Assembly (NCBI GenBank): GCA_039583875.1
Contig: CM077150.1
Span: 185,570,375 to 185,634,374, forward strand
DNA: 64,000 nt
Direction of reading: 5' to 3'
Source of the DNA: Platanthera guangdongensis
Taxonomy: Eukaryota > Streptophyta > Magnoliopsida > Asparagales > Orchidaceae
The notes beneath the pieces are model-generated. The model was not told the DNA's origin. It saw nothing but the letters and a program-made list of their open reading frames with translations, and ran no database searches. The position numbers and the translations under genes are program-made. This document shows, one piece after another, positions 43,300-55,111 of this stretch (position 1 is its first letter; each line of letters opens with the position of its first letter).

Positions 43300-46200
43300 A
43301 CCAATCTGGTATTAGGACAATGGATTCTCTCAGCATATGACCGGGACAAGAAGCCTAATTCAGAACTTCACTTCAGTCGTGAACGGACCGAAGGTCATCT
43401 TTGGAGGTTCAGACCGTAGAATCACTAAAGGCTACGATATGATTACGAATGGTAATGTATCATTCTCAGATGTGGCTTACGTTGAAGGTTTAGAACATAA
43501 CCTTATAAGCATAAGTCAACTCTGTGATAAAGGATACATAGTTTAGTTTCACGTTGATAAGTGCTTGATAAAATCTGTTGACAATATGGAAACAATTCTA
43601 TCCGGTACTCGAAGCAGAAACATATTTTGCTTGAATTTCATTTGTATAGATTCTTCGACACCAGTGTGCCTTTTAGTAAAAGATAGTGCATCTCTTGGTG
43701 ACCAATGGCATAAGAGACTAGCACATATTAATTCCAAAACTATTAATAAGTTATTTTCAATGAACTTAGTACGTGATGCCCCAAATGTCAAGTACGTCAA
43801 AGATAGACCTTGTCATGCATGTGTAAAAGGCAAGCAAATAAGGGCTACCTTTAAAAGCATTATTGACAAGGATTCTAATAGATGTCTTCATCTACTGCAT
43901 ATGGACTTGTTTGGTCCACTGTAAATTAGAAGTTTGGGAGGTAAGGATTATATGTTAGTAATTGTTGATGATTACTCACGCTTTCCGTGGGTGTTCTTTC
44001 TGAAACACAAGTCAGATAGCTTCGACATCATTACTAATTTTATCAGGCAAGTTCAGAATGAGTACAACTGCTCCATAGTCAAAATCAGAAGTGACAATGG
44101 AATAGAATTCAAGTCTGGGGCCATGACAGAATTTTGTAAAAGCTTAGGTATCTTTCATGAGTTTACCTCTCCTCGTACTCCTCAACAGAACGGAGTGGCC
44201 GAGAGAAGGAATAGAATGCTCATAGAGGCCTGCAGGACCATGTTGAGTGATGCTTCACTTCCGGAGTACTTTTGTGCTGAAGCCGTCAACACTGGATGCC
44301 ACGTGCAAAATCGAGCCCTCATAAACAAAAACCACGATAAGACACCTTATGAACTTCTGAAGGGCAGGAAACCGACAGTCTCATATTTTAGAATCTTTGG
44401 CTATAAATGCTTCGTGCTCAACAATGACAAGTATCATACTACTAAGTTTAGCGAAAAGAGTTTTGAAGGTTTTTTTGTAGGTTATAGTAGCCATAATAAG
44501 GCATACAGGATCTTTAATAGAAAAACTCTGGTCGTAGAAGAATCGATAGATGTAGTATTTGATGAGACGAGTTTGCTGCAAAGCAACTCTTCTAGTGTGC
44601 TTATTAAAGATGCAGGTGCAAAGCTGAAAGAAATTAGCTTGGATGGACCGTCCGAAGACAAAGGTGAAAAGTTCATCAAGATCACCAGCCCAACCCCTAT
44701 TGGAGAGGCTGATGATCAAGATGAAGAAGTCATCCAAGATGAAGAAGTCACTCCGGTGATAGAAGAAAATCCAGATGCAAGGACTCTAGAGCTCATACAT
44801 CTGAAGGATCGCCCCATTGACCAAATCATAGGAGATCCCCGGGATGGTGTCAAAACTCGTAGAGGTGTAACTAATGAGAATCTATATTTAAGTTTTCTCT
44901 CGCAGGTTGAACCAAAGAAGTTTGAGGAAGCAAACTCAGATGCATCGTGGATAATGGCGATGGAAGAAGAACTAAACCAGTTCAAGCGCTGCAAAATATG
45001 GAAACTTGTTCCAAGACCCAAAGGTAAGAACGTCATTGGGACAAAATGGGTCTACAGGAACAAGATGGACGAGGATGGAACGATTGTAAAGAACAAAGCC
45101 AGACTTGTCACAAAAGGCTATCGTCAAGAAGAAGGAATCGACTTCGATCAGACATACGCTCCAGTGGCAAGGTTGGAGGCCATAAGGTTATTCCTAGCGT
45201 ATGCTGCACTCAAAGGCTTCACTATCTACCAGATGGACGTGAAGTCTGCCTTCCTTCATGGTGACAAAGGAAGAGGTGTATGTGGAACAACCTCCAGGTT
45301 CCGTTGATTCTAACCTTTCTGATTATGTTTACTTACTGCATAAAGCGTTATATGGTCTGAAATAAGCTCCTCGAGCTTGGTATGAGACGCTATCTAGCTT
45401 TCTACTTGAGAACAAGTTCACAAGGGGAAAGATAGACAAGACATTATTTCTTAGGGAAATTAAAGGTAAGATTTTGCTAGTGCAAATCTATGTCGACGAC
45501 ATTATTTTTGGCTCTACTGATGACAACCTCTGCAAGAAATTTTCAAAACTTATGCAAGGGAAGTTTGAAATGAGCAGTATGGGCGAGCTGAAGTATTTCT
45601 TAAGGCTTCAAGTGAAACAGTCTGAAGATGGAATTTTCATCTCATATACCAAGTTCACCAAAGAGCTGATCAAGAAATTCGGAATGGAGAACGCAACCTT
45701 GATAAGGACTCCAATGGGTTCAACTATGTCTCTGGACAAGGATGAAAAAGGGAAACCTTTTGATGAAACCAAGTACATAAGCATTATTGGATCCTTGCTC
45801 TACCTTACTGCAAGTAGACCTGACATAATGTTCTCAACATATGTCTATGCTAGATTTCAGGTGAACTCTAAGGAATCTCACTACGCTGCTGCAAAGAGGA
45901 TTCTTAGATACCTTAAAGGTACACCAAATCTTAGCTTATGGTACCCAAGAAGTAATGACAGCGAACTAATAGGCTTTTCAGATGCAGATTTTGCAAGGAG
46001 CAAAGACGACAGGAAAAGAACTTCCGGGACATGTCAATTCTTTGGAAGAAGACTTATCTCCTGGAGTAGTAAGAAGCAAAACTGTGTGGCAATCTCAAAG
46101 GCTGAGTCAGAGTACATCTCTGTAGGCAGTTGCTGTGCACAGTTACTTTGGATAAAGAATCAGTTTGAGGACTATAACATGAAGTTTGAAATGATTCCAT

Positions 46201-46436
46201 TATTTTGCGACTCGTCGAGCGCAATAGCAATAGCCAACGACCCAGTCTCGCACAGCCGGACAAAGCATATAGAGCTAAGGTATCACTTCATCCGGGAGCA
46301 TGTGGAGCATGGGGACATATACCTTCAATATGTATCTATAGATAGGCAAATTGCAGACATTTTTACGAAGCCGCTGGAAGAGACCAAGTTCTCGTTCTTC
46401 AAAACAGAACTTGGGATGCTCAACAAAGAAGACTAA
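43300..46436 (+). pseudogene. Element C pol: protease, integrase, RT, RNase H
   Basis: Protease remnant near 43308-43355 reads DNG at the DSG active site and has a TAG two codons before it. Then come the GAG-pre-integrase finger (WHKRLAHINS ... CHACVKGKQ), integrase core ([44 protein letters not shown]), RT ([38 protein letters not shown] at about 45492-45518) and RNase H (SDADFARSKDDRKRTSG ... DIFTKPLEETKF), ending at 46436. Stops: TAG at 43544, TAA at 43922, TAA near 45362. There is a frameshift near 45263. The RT Asp pair is intact. Confidence 0.92.
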
Positions 46437-46499
46437 AGAAGATGGATTTTCAAGAAGGCTCAAGGTTCAAAGGTTAGTCAAAAATTGGATTTTTACAAA

Positions 46500-46745
46500 A
46501 TTTTAACTCCTTGACTCGAGTAAGATACAGCCTACACGAGTAAGAATATGACCTAATCGAGTAGTAGAATGACATACTCGAGTAGCCTACTTGATCTACT
46601 CGAGTAGCAGACTGACATACTTGAGTAGTCAACTTCGCATACTCGAGTACCTCACTGACCTACTCGAGTACTTCCATACATCTACTCGAGTACTTCTGTA
46701 TCCCTACTCGAGTAATTCCAGACTTATCTACTCGAGAAATTTCCT
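46500..46745. repeat. ACTCGAGTA array between pol and extra ORF, element C
   Basis: Eight perfect CTCGAG cores and several one-base variants, mostly within CTACTCGAGTA, spaced about 20-25 bp. The same word fills U3 of the 3' LTR of this element (49930-50700). Confidence 0.93.
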
Positions 46746-46866
46746 CACTCGTGTACATGCCGAGTTGTTTGTTTTTCAAATTTTCTTATGCGCAAACTAA
46801 GGCTTATGCCGCCTCTTCTTTGGTTTATTTCCTTCATTTTCATTTAATTAGACCTAAAACTAGGGT

Positions 46867-46876
46867 TATATAAATA
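46867..46876 (+). promoter_or_regulatory. Possible internal TATA box before the extra ORF, element C
   Basis: TATATAAATA lies about 120 bp after the palindrome array and about 150 bp before the ATG of the extra ORF. The order array, TATA, leader repeats that of the LTR. Its promoter role is inference. Confidence 0.5.
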
Positions 46877-47029
46877 CGAAAATCTGGAAATATCCTTCAC
46901 GAAATCATTTCCGCTCTCTCGAGTACTCGGCTGCCTCTTTGCATTCCTCCATCAGTTGCAGAGCCGCGCGCCTTCCTTCACCCTGTCGAAACTGTCTATG
47001 TTTTTTTGCATCTCCAAGACTTCTGAATC

Positions 47030-49411
47030 ATGGCCTCCTCCTCTAAAATCGGTGTGGGTTCAGAATTAGTCGTCGCCGGGATTGCAGAACTATCTGACGA
47101 CTTCCACAATCTCATGATTTTGCTCGACACCGCCGTATTAACCTTCGTTCTCCAAGAACAATATCGAATCCTCTTCCCCGACGTTGTAGAATTTTTCAGG
47201 AATGTCAAGGTGAAGCGCCACGGGATAGTTCTAAAATCCAAAGTCAGAGGTATAAAGATCAAACTTACTTCAACCTCTGTTTCTCAACTTCTTCGGCTAC
47301 CAGTTTTAGATAAAGATGATTTTCTGGGTGATGAAGAGTATGCCAAAACTTGCTTATTTTGTGGAATTTCTGCTGATGCAAAATACATTAGAAGGGCTGA
47401 CATGAATGCTGAAGGTAAACTGTTAGTTGATATTATTGGAAAAATTCTTCTGTGTAAGACAAACTCAATAAGAGATATCCCTCTGTATTTATTTGAAATG
47501 ATGCAATCCATAGTCTGTAGAAAATCCTTTCAGTTTGGCTTGCTCATCCTGAACAAAATAAAGGAGAGCATTAAATCCCCCAACTATGCACGGATCATCT
47601 CATTACTCCTTCATAAGTTAAACCAAGAAACCTTCACCTTCTCTAAAGGAAGTATCCTTCATCATATGAAGAAGGTCTCCATCTCATCAATTCAAAGATG
47701 GGAGCTCAAGTTGCAGAATCCTTCTCAAGTTGCTAAGATTATTGAAGTTCTAGACACAGAGGACGGGACCCCATCTCAGGTCCCTAGCTCCTCTGGTGCA
47801 CCAAATGAGGGGGAGCCTGCTCCTGCTGCTTCAGCCAGGCTGCCAACTCCTCCAGCTCCTACTCCTCCACCTGTTACCCCAGAAGATATCCGCTCAGATC
47901 AACAACCTTAAGATACACTCCTCTACACAGATGCTGGCATCAATGAGATGATAGCAGAATTGACAACTGATTTACCTCCTCCTCCTCCTCTATCTCCAAA
48001 AGCTTAATCCACTGATATACCCAAAGACCCCACTCTAGTGCAATCTCCAGCACAGTCTCCAGAAAAATCTCCAGCCAAGTATCTAGCTACATCTCCTGAT
48101 GCTCACAAAGAGCGAGCAGAAACCATCTTCATTTCAGATGAGACATTACCTGAGCCAGTTGAAGCTCCTCTAAGAAACTTAAATTTCTCCATCCCCATAG
48201 TCAATGATGATGGGGATGCCATGATAACAACTACAAGAGCTCAGAGCTCTGTTACCCTTACAGAAATAGCTTCTTGGGTAGCTCATCCTCTTCCTTCTGT
48301 TCCATCTACTTTTGCTCCTCCTACTGCAACTGCTACTCCATCCACAGATTTGCTGCCACATAGTGTCCTTCTCCTTCAAGAGCAGAAAACATACTTTGAT
48401 ACTTGTATTAAGACTGTCACAGATAAGATCACTGCTCTATAAACTGAGATGAGCAGAGGATTCGCTGAAATTCAACATAATACTAATCAGCTCAAACATC
48501 TATTCCAAATTGGTGGCAAAGCATTAGACCACACCATTACTAGTATTGGTCAAGTCATGGAGCAAGGTCTGACTCTTGCTAATAATCAGATGGAATTGGA
48601 CAAACGAGCTGAAGCTACAAAAATGAAAATCTGTGAAGAGGTTGGCACTTTCAAATATGATGTCATCTCTAAGCTATCTGTTGAAGTCAGAAAGGGGGAG
48701 AAATTGGTGAAAGAGTATTTAGAACAATCAGATGCTGTCATGCAAAAGCTTTGGAAATCCAAAGTAAAAGAGATCCATGATGATGTCCTAGCTCAAATTC
48801 AGAGTGTCAAATTCTACACCTATGACACTACTGTATGGATGCACAACCAGATCCTTCCTGAATTTGCTGCAGATACTAATATCATTCCTCATCACCTGAA
48901 CCCTCTAGCTGCTGCTGATGCTCCTGCTCCTCCTCTGCAACCCACATTCTCTCCTAGGCCTGGTGACTCTGTTGTTCCTCCTAATTCCTACACTGAGGGT
49001 TGGGAAGATGATCCTGCAGATATATTCCTTCATGCTCCTCCTGAGATCCAAACTTCCAAGAAGAAAAGAAAGTATGGTGAAGGTCCTTCTGCTAGCAAGT
49101 CCATTCCAGTCTCTGATCTTGAGAAAAGAAAAGCTCTAGAATTTGCTGAGATATGGTCTCCCACTTCTAAGTCCCTCATTTTGGACACTCTCAAATTGGT
49201 TATGGACTACCATGAGAGCAGGAATATTCACTACAGTTCCCAGGAATGGGAGTTATATGAGAAATCAATGACCAAGATAAGATTATATGACAGAGAATAT
49301 GGAAGAAACAATCTTGCTGCTCCTCCAAGACCTCCCAAGTATTATCCAAAGCCTTACAGCTATCAAAGAAGACAACAGGAGAAACAGGACAGACAACATC
49401 ATCAGAACTAG
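47030..49411 (+). pseudogene. Extra (env-like) ORF of element C
   Basis: One frame of about 794 codons from ATG 47030 to the stop at 49411, interrupted by three TAA codons (47909, 48004 and 48440) but without frameshift. Front: helical domain (FFRNVKVKRHGIVLKSKVRGIKIKL; KLLVDIIGKILLCK ... IVCRKSFQFGLLILNKIKES; ARIISLLLHKLNQ). Middle: Pro/Ser/Thr-rich. Back: coiled-coil-like stretch (SRGFAEIQHNTNQLKHLFQIGGKALDH ... NQMELDKRAEATKMKI), a basic patch (KKKRKYGEG) and a conserved end (WSPTSKSLILD, SSQEWELYEK, PPKYYPKPYSY). No signal peptide or membrane helix is seen, so 'env-like' is only a positional name. The front resembles the 'putative plant transposon protein' domain (inference). Confidence 0.78.
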
Positions 49412-49602
49412 CCAAAAGGACTTATGAGTTGTGGAAATGATTTTTGTTTATAATGACATTTTTGGATATTCACACCTATATAATTCTAAGTTTTGATCTT
49501 ATTATCTTTTTCCTGGTCTTATGCTTGCTTGCACTGCTTTATATACTTAGCATTCTTTTTATGTCTATAATTCACCTTAGTGTAAAGGGTTCTGACTTCT
49601 AC

Positions 49603-49616
49603 AAATAGGGGGAGAT
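49603..49616 (+). promoter_or_regulatory. Polypurine tract of element C
   Basis: AAATAGGGGGAGAT directly before the LTR start TGTTGGG. It is identical to the tracts of the 13-28 kb complex. Confidence 0.92.
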
Positions 49617-49929
49617 TGTTGGGTATTATATCCATACTAACCCAGATTTGATGAAGTCACCCTTGAACTAAGATGAATTAAGTTGTATTTGATGCTTGGT
49701 TTAAGTTATGTCTTTGCAGGAATCTTATGGGAAGTGTAGACCAATGTCAGTCTACAATGGGTCACCAAACACAGGACCATACAATGTAATCTCTCATTGT
49801 GTGTTCCAAAGTGTTGACTCATGTGTAGCCTCTCAATTGGGATACACTTCATATTGAAGCTCTCGGACTAAGTGAAAAGACTTGATGCTGGTTTCACCTT
49901 AGAAGAAGAAAAAGTTCTGTCAAGAAAAT

Positions 49930-50700
49930 TTCCTAAGTACTCGAGTAGTTCTATACTTAATCGAGTAAGATACTGAGTTCATACTAGAGTAATAATACTC
50001 TTACTCGAGTAGTTAAGATATATCCTGGGTAGTCAAATTATGGCTCTCGAGTAGTTAAAACAACTACTCGAGTAGTTTCCTTTCACCTCTCGGGTTTACA
50101 GAAATTTTTCTTCTCAAAGTTTTCTAAGTTAAATACTCGAGTAGTACTGTATAGTACTCGAGTAGTTTTACCTTCTTACTCGAGTAGTCTAAGTCATGTA
50201 CTCGAGTAGTTTATCTACTACTCGAGTAGTCCAGAATTAATACTCGAGTAACCCATAATTCCATTCCAGAAAATTTCTCTAAGTGAATTACTCGAGTAGT
50301 CATCTTCATATACTCGAGTAGTTCTATTCGTCTCGTGTGGTTCAACTTCTATACTCGAGTAGTGATGTTTTCCAGTTCCAGAAATTTTCTAAGTGATTGT
50401 CTCGAGTAGTTTCTTATATACTCAAGTAGTTTATTCAGATATACTCGAGTAGTATTTCTTATACTCGAGTGATCTTCTCCACCTCTCGAGTAAGTACTCA
50501 AGTACTCGAGTATGTTATTTTTATTACTCGAGTAGCTGATTCCTTTTCTTCTTATTTACTCGAGTAGTTGACTCTATGTACTCGAGTAATTATCTCATTC
50601 CCTCTCGAGTAGTTCTTCTCATATACTCGAGTAGTCATCTTCTACCTACTCTAGTAGTACTGCATATACTCGAGTAAGCTTTTATATCTCGAGTATTTTA
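49930..50700. repeat. ACTCGAGTAGT array in U3 of element C
   Basis: About 30 CTCGAG cores over 770 bp, spaced irregularly at 20-35 bp, with one-base variants. Some reach a 16-base perfect palindrome (AACTACTCGAGTAGTT near 50065). Confidence 0.93.
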
Positions 50701-50817
50701 CTTAGACTTTTTCGAAAATTCATTAAGTCCAGAATAACGGTTTTCTTAATAAACTTTGACGTGATTGATCCACGTGTCACTCATAGTGACTCAATTATGT
50801 CTAACCTTTTTTGATCC

Positions 50818-50826
50818 TATAAATAG
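50818..50826 (+). promoter_or_regulatory. TATA box of the element C LTR
   Basis: TATAAATAG about 120 bp after the palindrome array, the core promoter position of a copia LTR. Confidence 0.75.
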
Positions 50827-51565
50827 TCTTGTTTAAACCGACAAACCCTAATTCTAAGAAGATTATTTTTAAGAAGTTTTGCAGCCGTACTCTAAAGCTT
50901 TCTGTCTCCTCTCTCTCTCTCCAAGAAACAAAAACTGTCGTCAACGCTGTCGCTGATTCCCGACCAGCTAGGGTTTCATCTTTTGAGGATTCAGATCAAG
51001 AAGAGTTTCTAGATCGAGATTTGCTCAACTCCTCAATCTTCTGATTCGATCGATCTTGTGAAGCCAAGAAGTTTCAGATCCAATCTAATAGAGATTTCTC
51101 TTCATCATTCTGATAAAGCCACAAAGCCTAGAAGAAGAAATTTCTGGCTGACAGTTGCAGATCTGAAAAAGAAGATTCACTATTTGTATTTCTATACAAA
51201 ATTTATTTCATTCTTGTAGGATAAATTTCTCCGAGTGTAGGAGCTTTTGTCTCCGAGATTGTAGGAAGTTTTACCTTCTGAGTGTAGATCCGTTTTGTGG
51301 ATCGAGATTGTAGGAACGTTGTTCTGAGGGTAGGATTGATTTTTATTCTGAGATAGTGGAGTAGCCAAGTTTAGTGTATTGCTAGATCGGTGAGGGAAAG
51401 TGGATCTACCCAAGGTTGGGGAACCACTATAAATCTTGCCTCGTCTGTGTTTGATTGGTAGATAGATCTGTGCTTTGGTTTGTAATTTTTTATTCCGCAT
51501 AAAGACGCACAATTCACCTATTCACCTCCCTCTAGGTGATTTAAGTAGGCAACTATAAACTTTCA

Positions 51566-53246
51566 GTATTTCATCTGACATTTTTTGTTATTGTTGTAAT
51601 AAGTCAGGGAACGTAATTATTGATTGCCCGCACAAGAAAAAAGAGGGTTGAAGAAGAGAAGAAAAGAAGTCCTCGCATAGCAAAAAGAAATCAGAAAGAA
51701 TCCTAGTAGCCAAGAAGGTTAAGACTCTCAGTGACTCTGACTCATCTGAGTCAAGTGAGGAAGAGGAAGCCTACTTTGGGCTGATGGCACAGACAAATGA
51801 GGAAGAAGAACCCCAGTACACTGGGAAGATAAACTCTCATACCCCTCTCTCAGAATCTGATGCTTCAAACCATGATCATGAGGACTACTCTTCTGATGAT
51901 GAGTCTAAATTCATGATTCAATACAAGGAATTAATCAAAGCCTATGACAAATGTCGTAGAGTCGCTAGAACTCAGGCCAAGGAGATCAAATCTCTCAAGC
52001 CTGAGGAGAGCAGTCTGAGAGAGGAAGTCGCAAAGATAGACTCACTCAGTGAGGAATTTAATGTTGCACTATATGAATATAATAAAGCTCTCGAGCACCT
52101 TAACTTGAAAGAAAAAATCATCAAGGAATTGGAAGAACAACTTGAAGCTGAAAAGAAGCTAGTTGAAAGCTTCTCCAATCCCAAAACTATTCTTCCATTT
52201 GTTACTGAATTCTCTGCTCAAGCCAGAGGAGCTGGCTTATGCAATCAGGCTGCTCTTAGTAAATCTTCTAGGAGAAATAAATCTCAACGAATGAATAAGG
52301 CTGCCAAAAAGGCTTTAGCCAAGGAAAAGGGGAAAGCTCCTCTAGATCAAACATCGTTTAAGATGGTCAACTTCCCAACGAATGAGCTTGAATTTGATTC
52401 ATCCTACGGTCATTTTGTCAGGCCTACTTATATAGAGCCTAAGTCACGATACCAAGGATGGACTCGTCCCAGAAATATTACTGAAAGTGTCTTCAAGGCA
52501 CCTTATGAGGAGATATAAATCAAGCATTATGGTCCATACGTTCATGGTCATAATATGAAGAAGGAACCAAAGGCCAAGCTAGTTGTACCCAAGGATAAGG
52601 AAGTGAAAAAGGCTTATTAATGCCATCATCATGAGGCTTCTACCTCCAGATAAGCCGCCCCTACAAGACCACACATTCAAAAGGTCAAGCAGGAGACTTG
52701 GAAAAGATACAACAGGTTTGACTGTTTGTGTTGCGGTAAAGTTGGTCACTTTATCGTAGATTGCTAGTTTAATCCCAGAAGATTTAAAGCTCCTCTAGTT
52801 AATAATGTGAGACAAACCGCTTGTAATGTTAACACTCGCAGGGGGAGTGTGCTAACTAGAGACTAAGGACCCAAACAAGTTTGGGTTCCTAAGGCAAACT
52901 GATTTGTGAATGCAGGTATATCCAAAGGCCAACAAAATGCTTATCTGGTATTTGGACAGTGGATGTCCTCGGCACATGACCGGGACTAGAAGCCTTCTCC
53001 AAAAGTACTCTCCAGTTGTGAACGGGCCAAAGGTTATCTTTAAAGGTTCTGACAGGGGAATCACAAGAGTCTACAGTATGATTACTATTGGAAGTGCATC
53101 CTTCTCAGACGCGGCTTATGTTGAAGGATTAGAACATAATCTCATAAGCATAAGCCAGCTCTGTGATAAAGGATACATAGTAGAATTTCATGCAGACAAG
53201 TGCTTGATAAAATCGGTAGATAACTTAGAAATGATTCTGTTTGGTA
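51566..53246 (+). pseudogene. Element D: Sirevirus-like gag C-terminal half and protease start
   Basis: It starts inside a first gag knuckle (CYCCNKSGNVIIDCPHKKKEG, 51590-51650), continues with an acidic patch and an open coiled-coil frame (51784-52518: SSLREEVAKIDSLSEEF ... EKIIKELEEQLEAEKKLVESF), then a second knuckle (CLCCGKVGHFIVDC, 52725-52765) and a protease with intact WYLDSGCPRHMTG (52940-52980). It closely resembles element C over this span. Its left part was removed or displaced by C, and its pol is cut at 53246 by the LTR of element E. Stops follow 51652 and lie at 52516 and at 52618, among others. Confidence 0.88.
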
Positions 53247-53374
53247 TATTGGAAAATGTGTACCAGATTTGAAGAAGCCTCGCCCTACTCAATGATATAC
53301 ATCAAGGTGTATTTGATGTGTTTTGAGTTTATCTGTGCAGGTTAAGTAACTGCAAGATTGCAGGAAAAATTCTA

Positions 53375-53990
53375 AGTCCATTTGTCGACACCTAGAGAAG
53401 CAGTGTCGACACTTATGAAGGCTTGTGTCGACACTAGAGAAAAGTTGTGTCGACACTTGGAGTAAATTGTGTCGACACCAGGAAAGGCAGAGTCGACACC
53501 AGAAGAAATGTGTCGACACATACAGGCAGTGTCGACACACTATGAAGAATTGTCAACATAAATTGTGTCGACAACCCGAGAAGCTTAGTCGACACCAGGA
53601 GGCTGTGTCGACACTCAGCAAGCTTCAACAAAGTTAAAGTAAAAGAAGTACTTGTGTCGACACAAAGGAGATGTGTCGACACTCAGCAAGTTTCAACACA
53701 AGAAGGCATGTGTCGATACAAAGGAGATGTGTCGACACACAGCAGAGTTCAACTAAGTGTTAAAGAAGAAGTATTTGTGTCGACACACAAAATCAGTGTC
53801 GACACATTCAACAGAAGGCTTGTGTCGACACACAGAATCAGTGTCGAAACATTCTGAAGAAGCAGTGTCGAGAAGTTGTTACAACAACAGAAGTAGTTGT
53901 GTCGACACCACCAAGGCTAGTGTCGACACTTAGTCCACTTGTGTCGACACTTGATCTATTTGTGTCGACACATAATGAAGATCAGTCTCG
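53375..53990. repeat. GTGTCGACAC array in the LTR of element E
   Basis: About 22 perfect GTCGAC cores plus variants, within AGTGTCGACACT, TGTGTCGACACA and similar, spaced about 15-35 bp. A longer duplication is visible: CACAAAGGAGATGTGTCGACAC near 53660 and 53715. Confidence 0.94.
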
Positions 53991-54127
53991 ACACTTTCAG
54001 ACAGAGACAGTATTTTCAAGAAGTGACTGGATGACTTGACAGCTGCTATTTCAACCGGTCTACCTCAACTGTCAAAGCTTCCAGAAGGTTGTTAGAAACC
54101 GTATCAGCCGGTTACCATGGAGGAAGA

Positions 54128-54137
54128 CTATATAAAG
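54128..54137 (+). promoter_or_regulatory. TATA box of the element E LTR
   Basis: CTATATAAAG about 140 bp after the palindrome array. Confidence 0.72.
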
Positions 54138-55021
54138 GATTTATCCTTCAACAGAAGATGATGAAGAGAAGAACAATCACAACCAACTAACAACAACTAA
54201 GAGAGAAGTAATTATACATAAGATGTTGGAGAGAGAGAGCTCCATCTATGAAAAGCAGTTGCTGAACCAAGCTGCAAAGAAAGTTTCAGATTGATATCTG
54301 GATCTTAAGTCAGAAGCTGATTGAAGATCAACTTCACAGAAGATTCAACCCTACTGAGTTCAGATTTAAGAAGCTTTGAAGAAAGCTAAGGGAGATTTAT
54401 CTCTGCCAAGTTCTTTCAAGAACTCATCAAGAAGCCATCTATCCGCTCTCTCTCTTTCAGGGTAGTGGTCATAAACTTTGTTTAATCAATTTTCTGTAGG
54501 ATCTATTATAGATCTGAGCTGTAAGCCTATATTATAAAGGCTGAGTGTAGGAGATTTAGATCTCTGAGTCTAGGTCTTGTTGAAGACTGAGTGGTAGGGC
54601 TTCGTGCCTGAGTTGTAGGAGACTGTGTTCTCTGAGTGTAGGCCTTGGTGAAGGCTGAGGTAGGGCTGTTTGCCTGAGTTGTAGGAGTGGGGACACTCTG
54701 AATTGTAGGAACCTATTTGGGATTCTGAGTTGTAAGATCTGAGGATCTGAGGAGAAGTGCAGAAGTTAGGCCGAATCTAGTACACTGCTAGATAGGCGAA
54801 GGGGGAAAGTGGATGTACCCAGACCTTGGGGAACCACTATAAAAATCTGTGTGCACTCTGTGTTTGATTGTTTCTGTGATTGCTGAGCTAGCTGTGCTGA
54901 AAAGTTGTAGAATATTGCAAATACAGGTTTAATTGTACAGAGTTTCTGCCTTAAAATTAAAAAGGAAAAGTACACCTATTCACCCCCCCCCTCTAGGTGG
55001 TTAGGCACTATTTCTTTCAAG

Positions 55022-55033
55022 TGGTATCAGAGC
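55022..55033 (+). promoter_or_regulatory. Primer-binding site of element E
   Basis: TGGTATCAGAGC, a perfect match to the usual initiator-Met primer site of plant copia elements, two bases after the LTR end. Confidence 0.93.
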
Positions 55034-55111
55034 CAGATTACTCAAAGAAGGACTTAACAGTCAGAGTAAGATCCTTAAGGCAGATTTAAGAATCAAGAAA
55101 GAATCAAGAAA

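Larger units (their letters stand above)
38863..51565 (+). mobile_element. Sirevirus-like copia element C
   Basis: Plus-strand order: truncated 5' LTR (489 bp), PBS, gag (with a solo LTR inserted), protease, integrase, RT, RNase H, palindrome array, TATA, extra ORF, polypurine tract, complete 3' LTR. The 5' remnant aligns with 51077-51565, also 489 bp, with roughly 30-35 differences by eye. It landed in gag of a related element (D), whose gag resumes at 51566. The left target duplication is lost with the U3 of the 5' LTR. Confidence 0.9.
49617..51565 (+). repeat. 3' LTR of element C
   Basis: 1949 bp, TGTTGGGTATTATATCC ... CTATAAACTTTCA. U3 holds the ACTCGAGTA array (49930-50700). TATAAATAG lies at 50818-50826. 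The R/U5 part contains GTGGATCTACCCAAGG...GGGGAACCACTATAAAT and the terminal CACCTCCCTCTAGG. The right flank GTATT belongs to element D. Confidence 0.93.
53247..55019 (+). repeat. 5' LTR of element E
   Basis: It opens TATTGGAAAATGTG (canonical TG apparently mutated to TA) and ends TATTTCTTTCA right before the PBS. It contains the GTGTCGACAC array (53375-53990), TATATAAAG at 54129-54137, GTGGATGTACCCA...GGGGAACCACTATA near 54810-54842, and CACCCCCCCCCTCTAGG near its end. The left border is accurate to a few bases. Confidence 0.85.

Noticed and set aside
44381..45036. Minus-strand ORFs of 67-118 codons opposite integrase
   Set aside because: They are shadows of a clearly recognised pol gene on the plus strand.
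47030..49411. True retroviral envelope gene
   Set aside because: There is no signal peptide, transmembrane segment or Cys-rich ectodomain; only the position is env-like.
53375..53990. Possible satellite or centromeric tandem repeat
   Set aside because: Spacing is irregular and the array is confined to the U3 of one LTR, so it is an internal part of the element.
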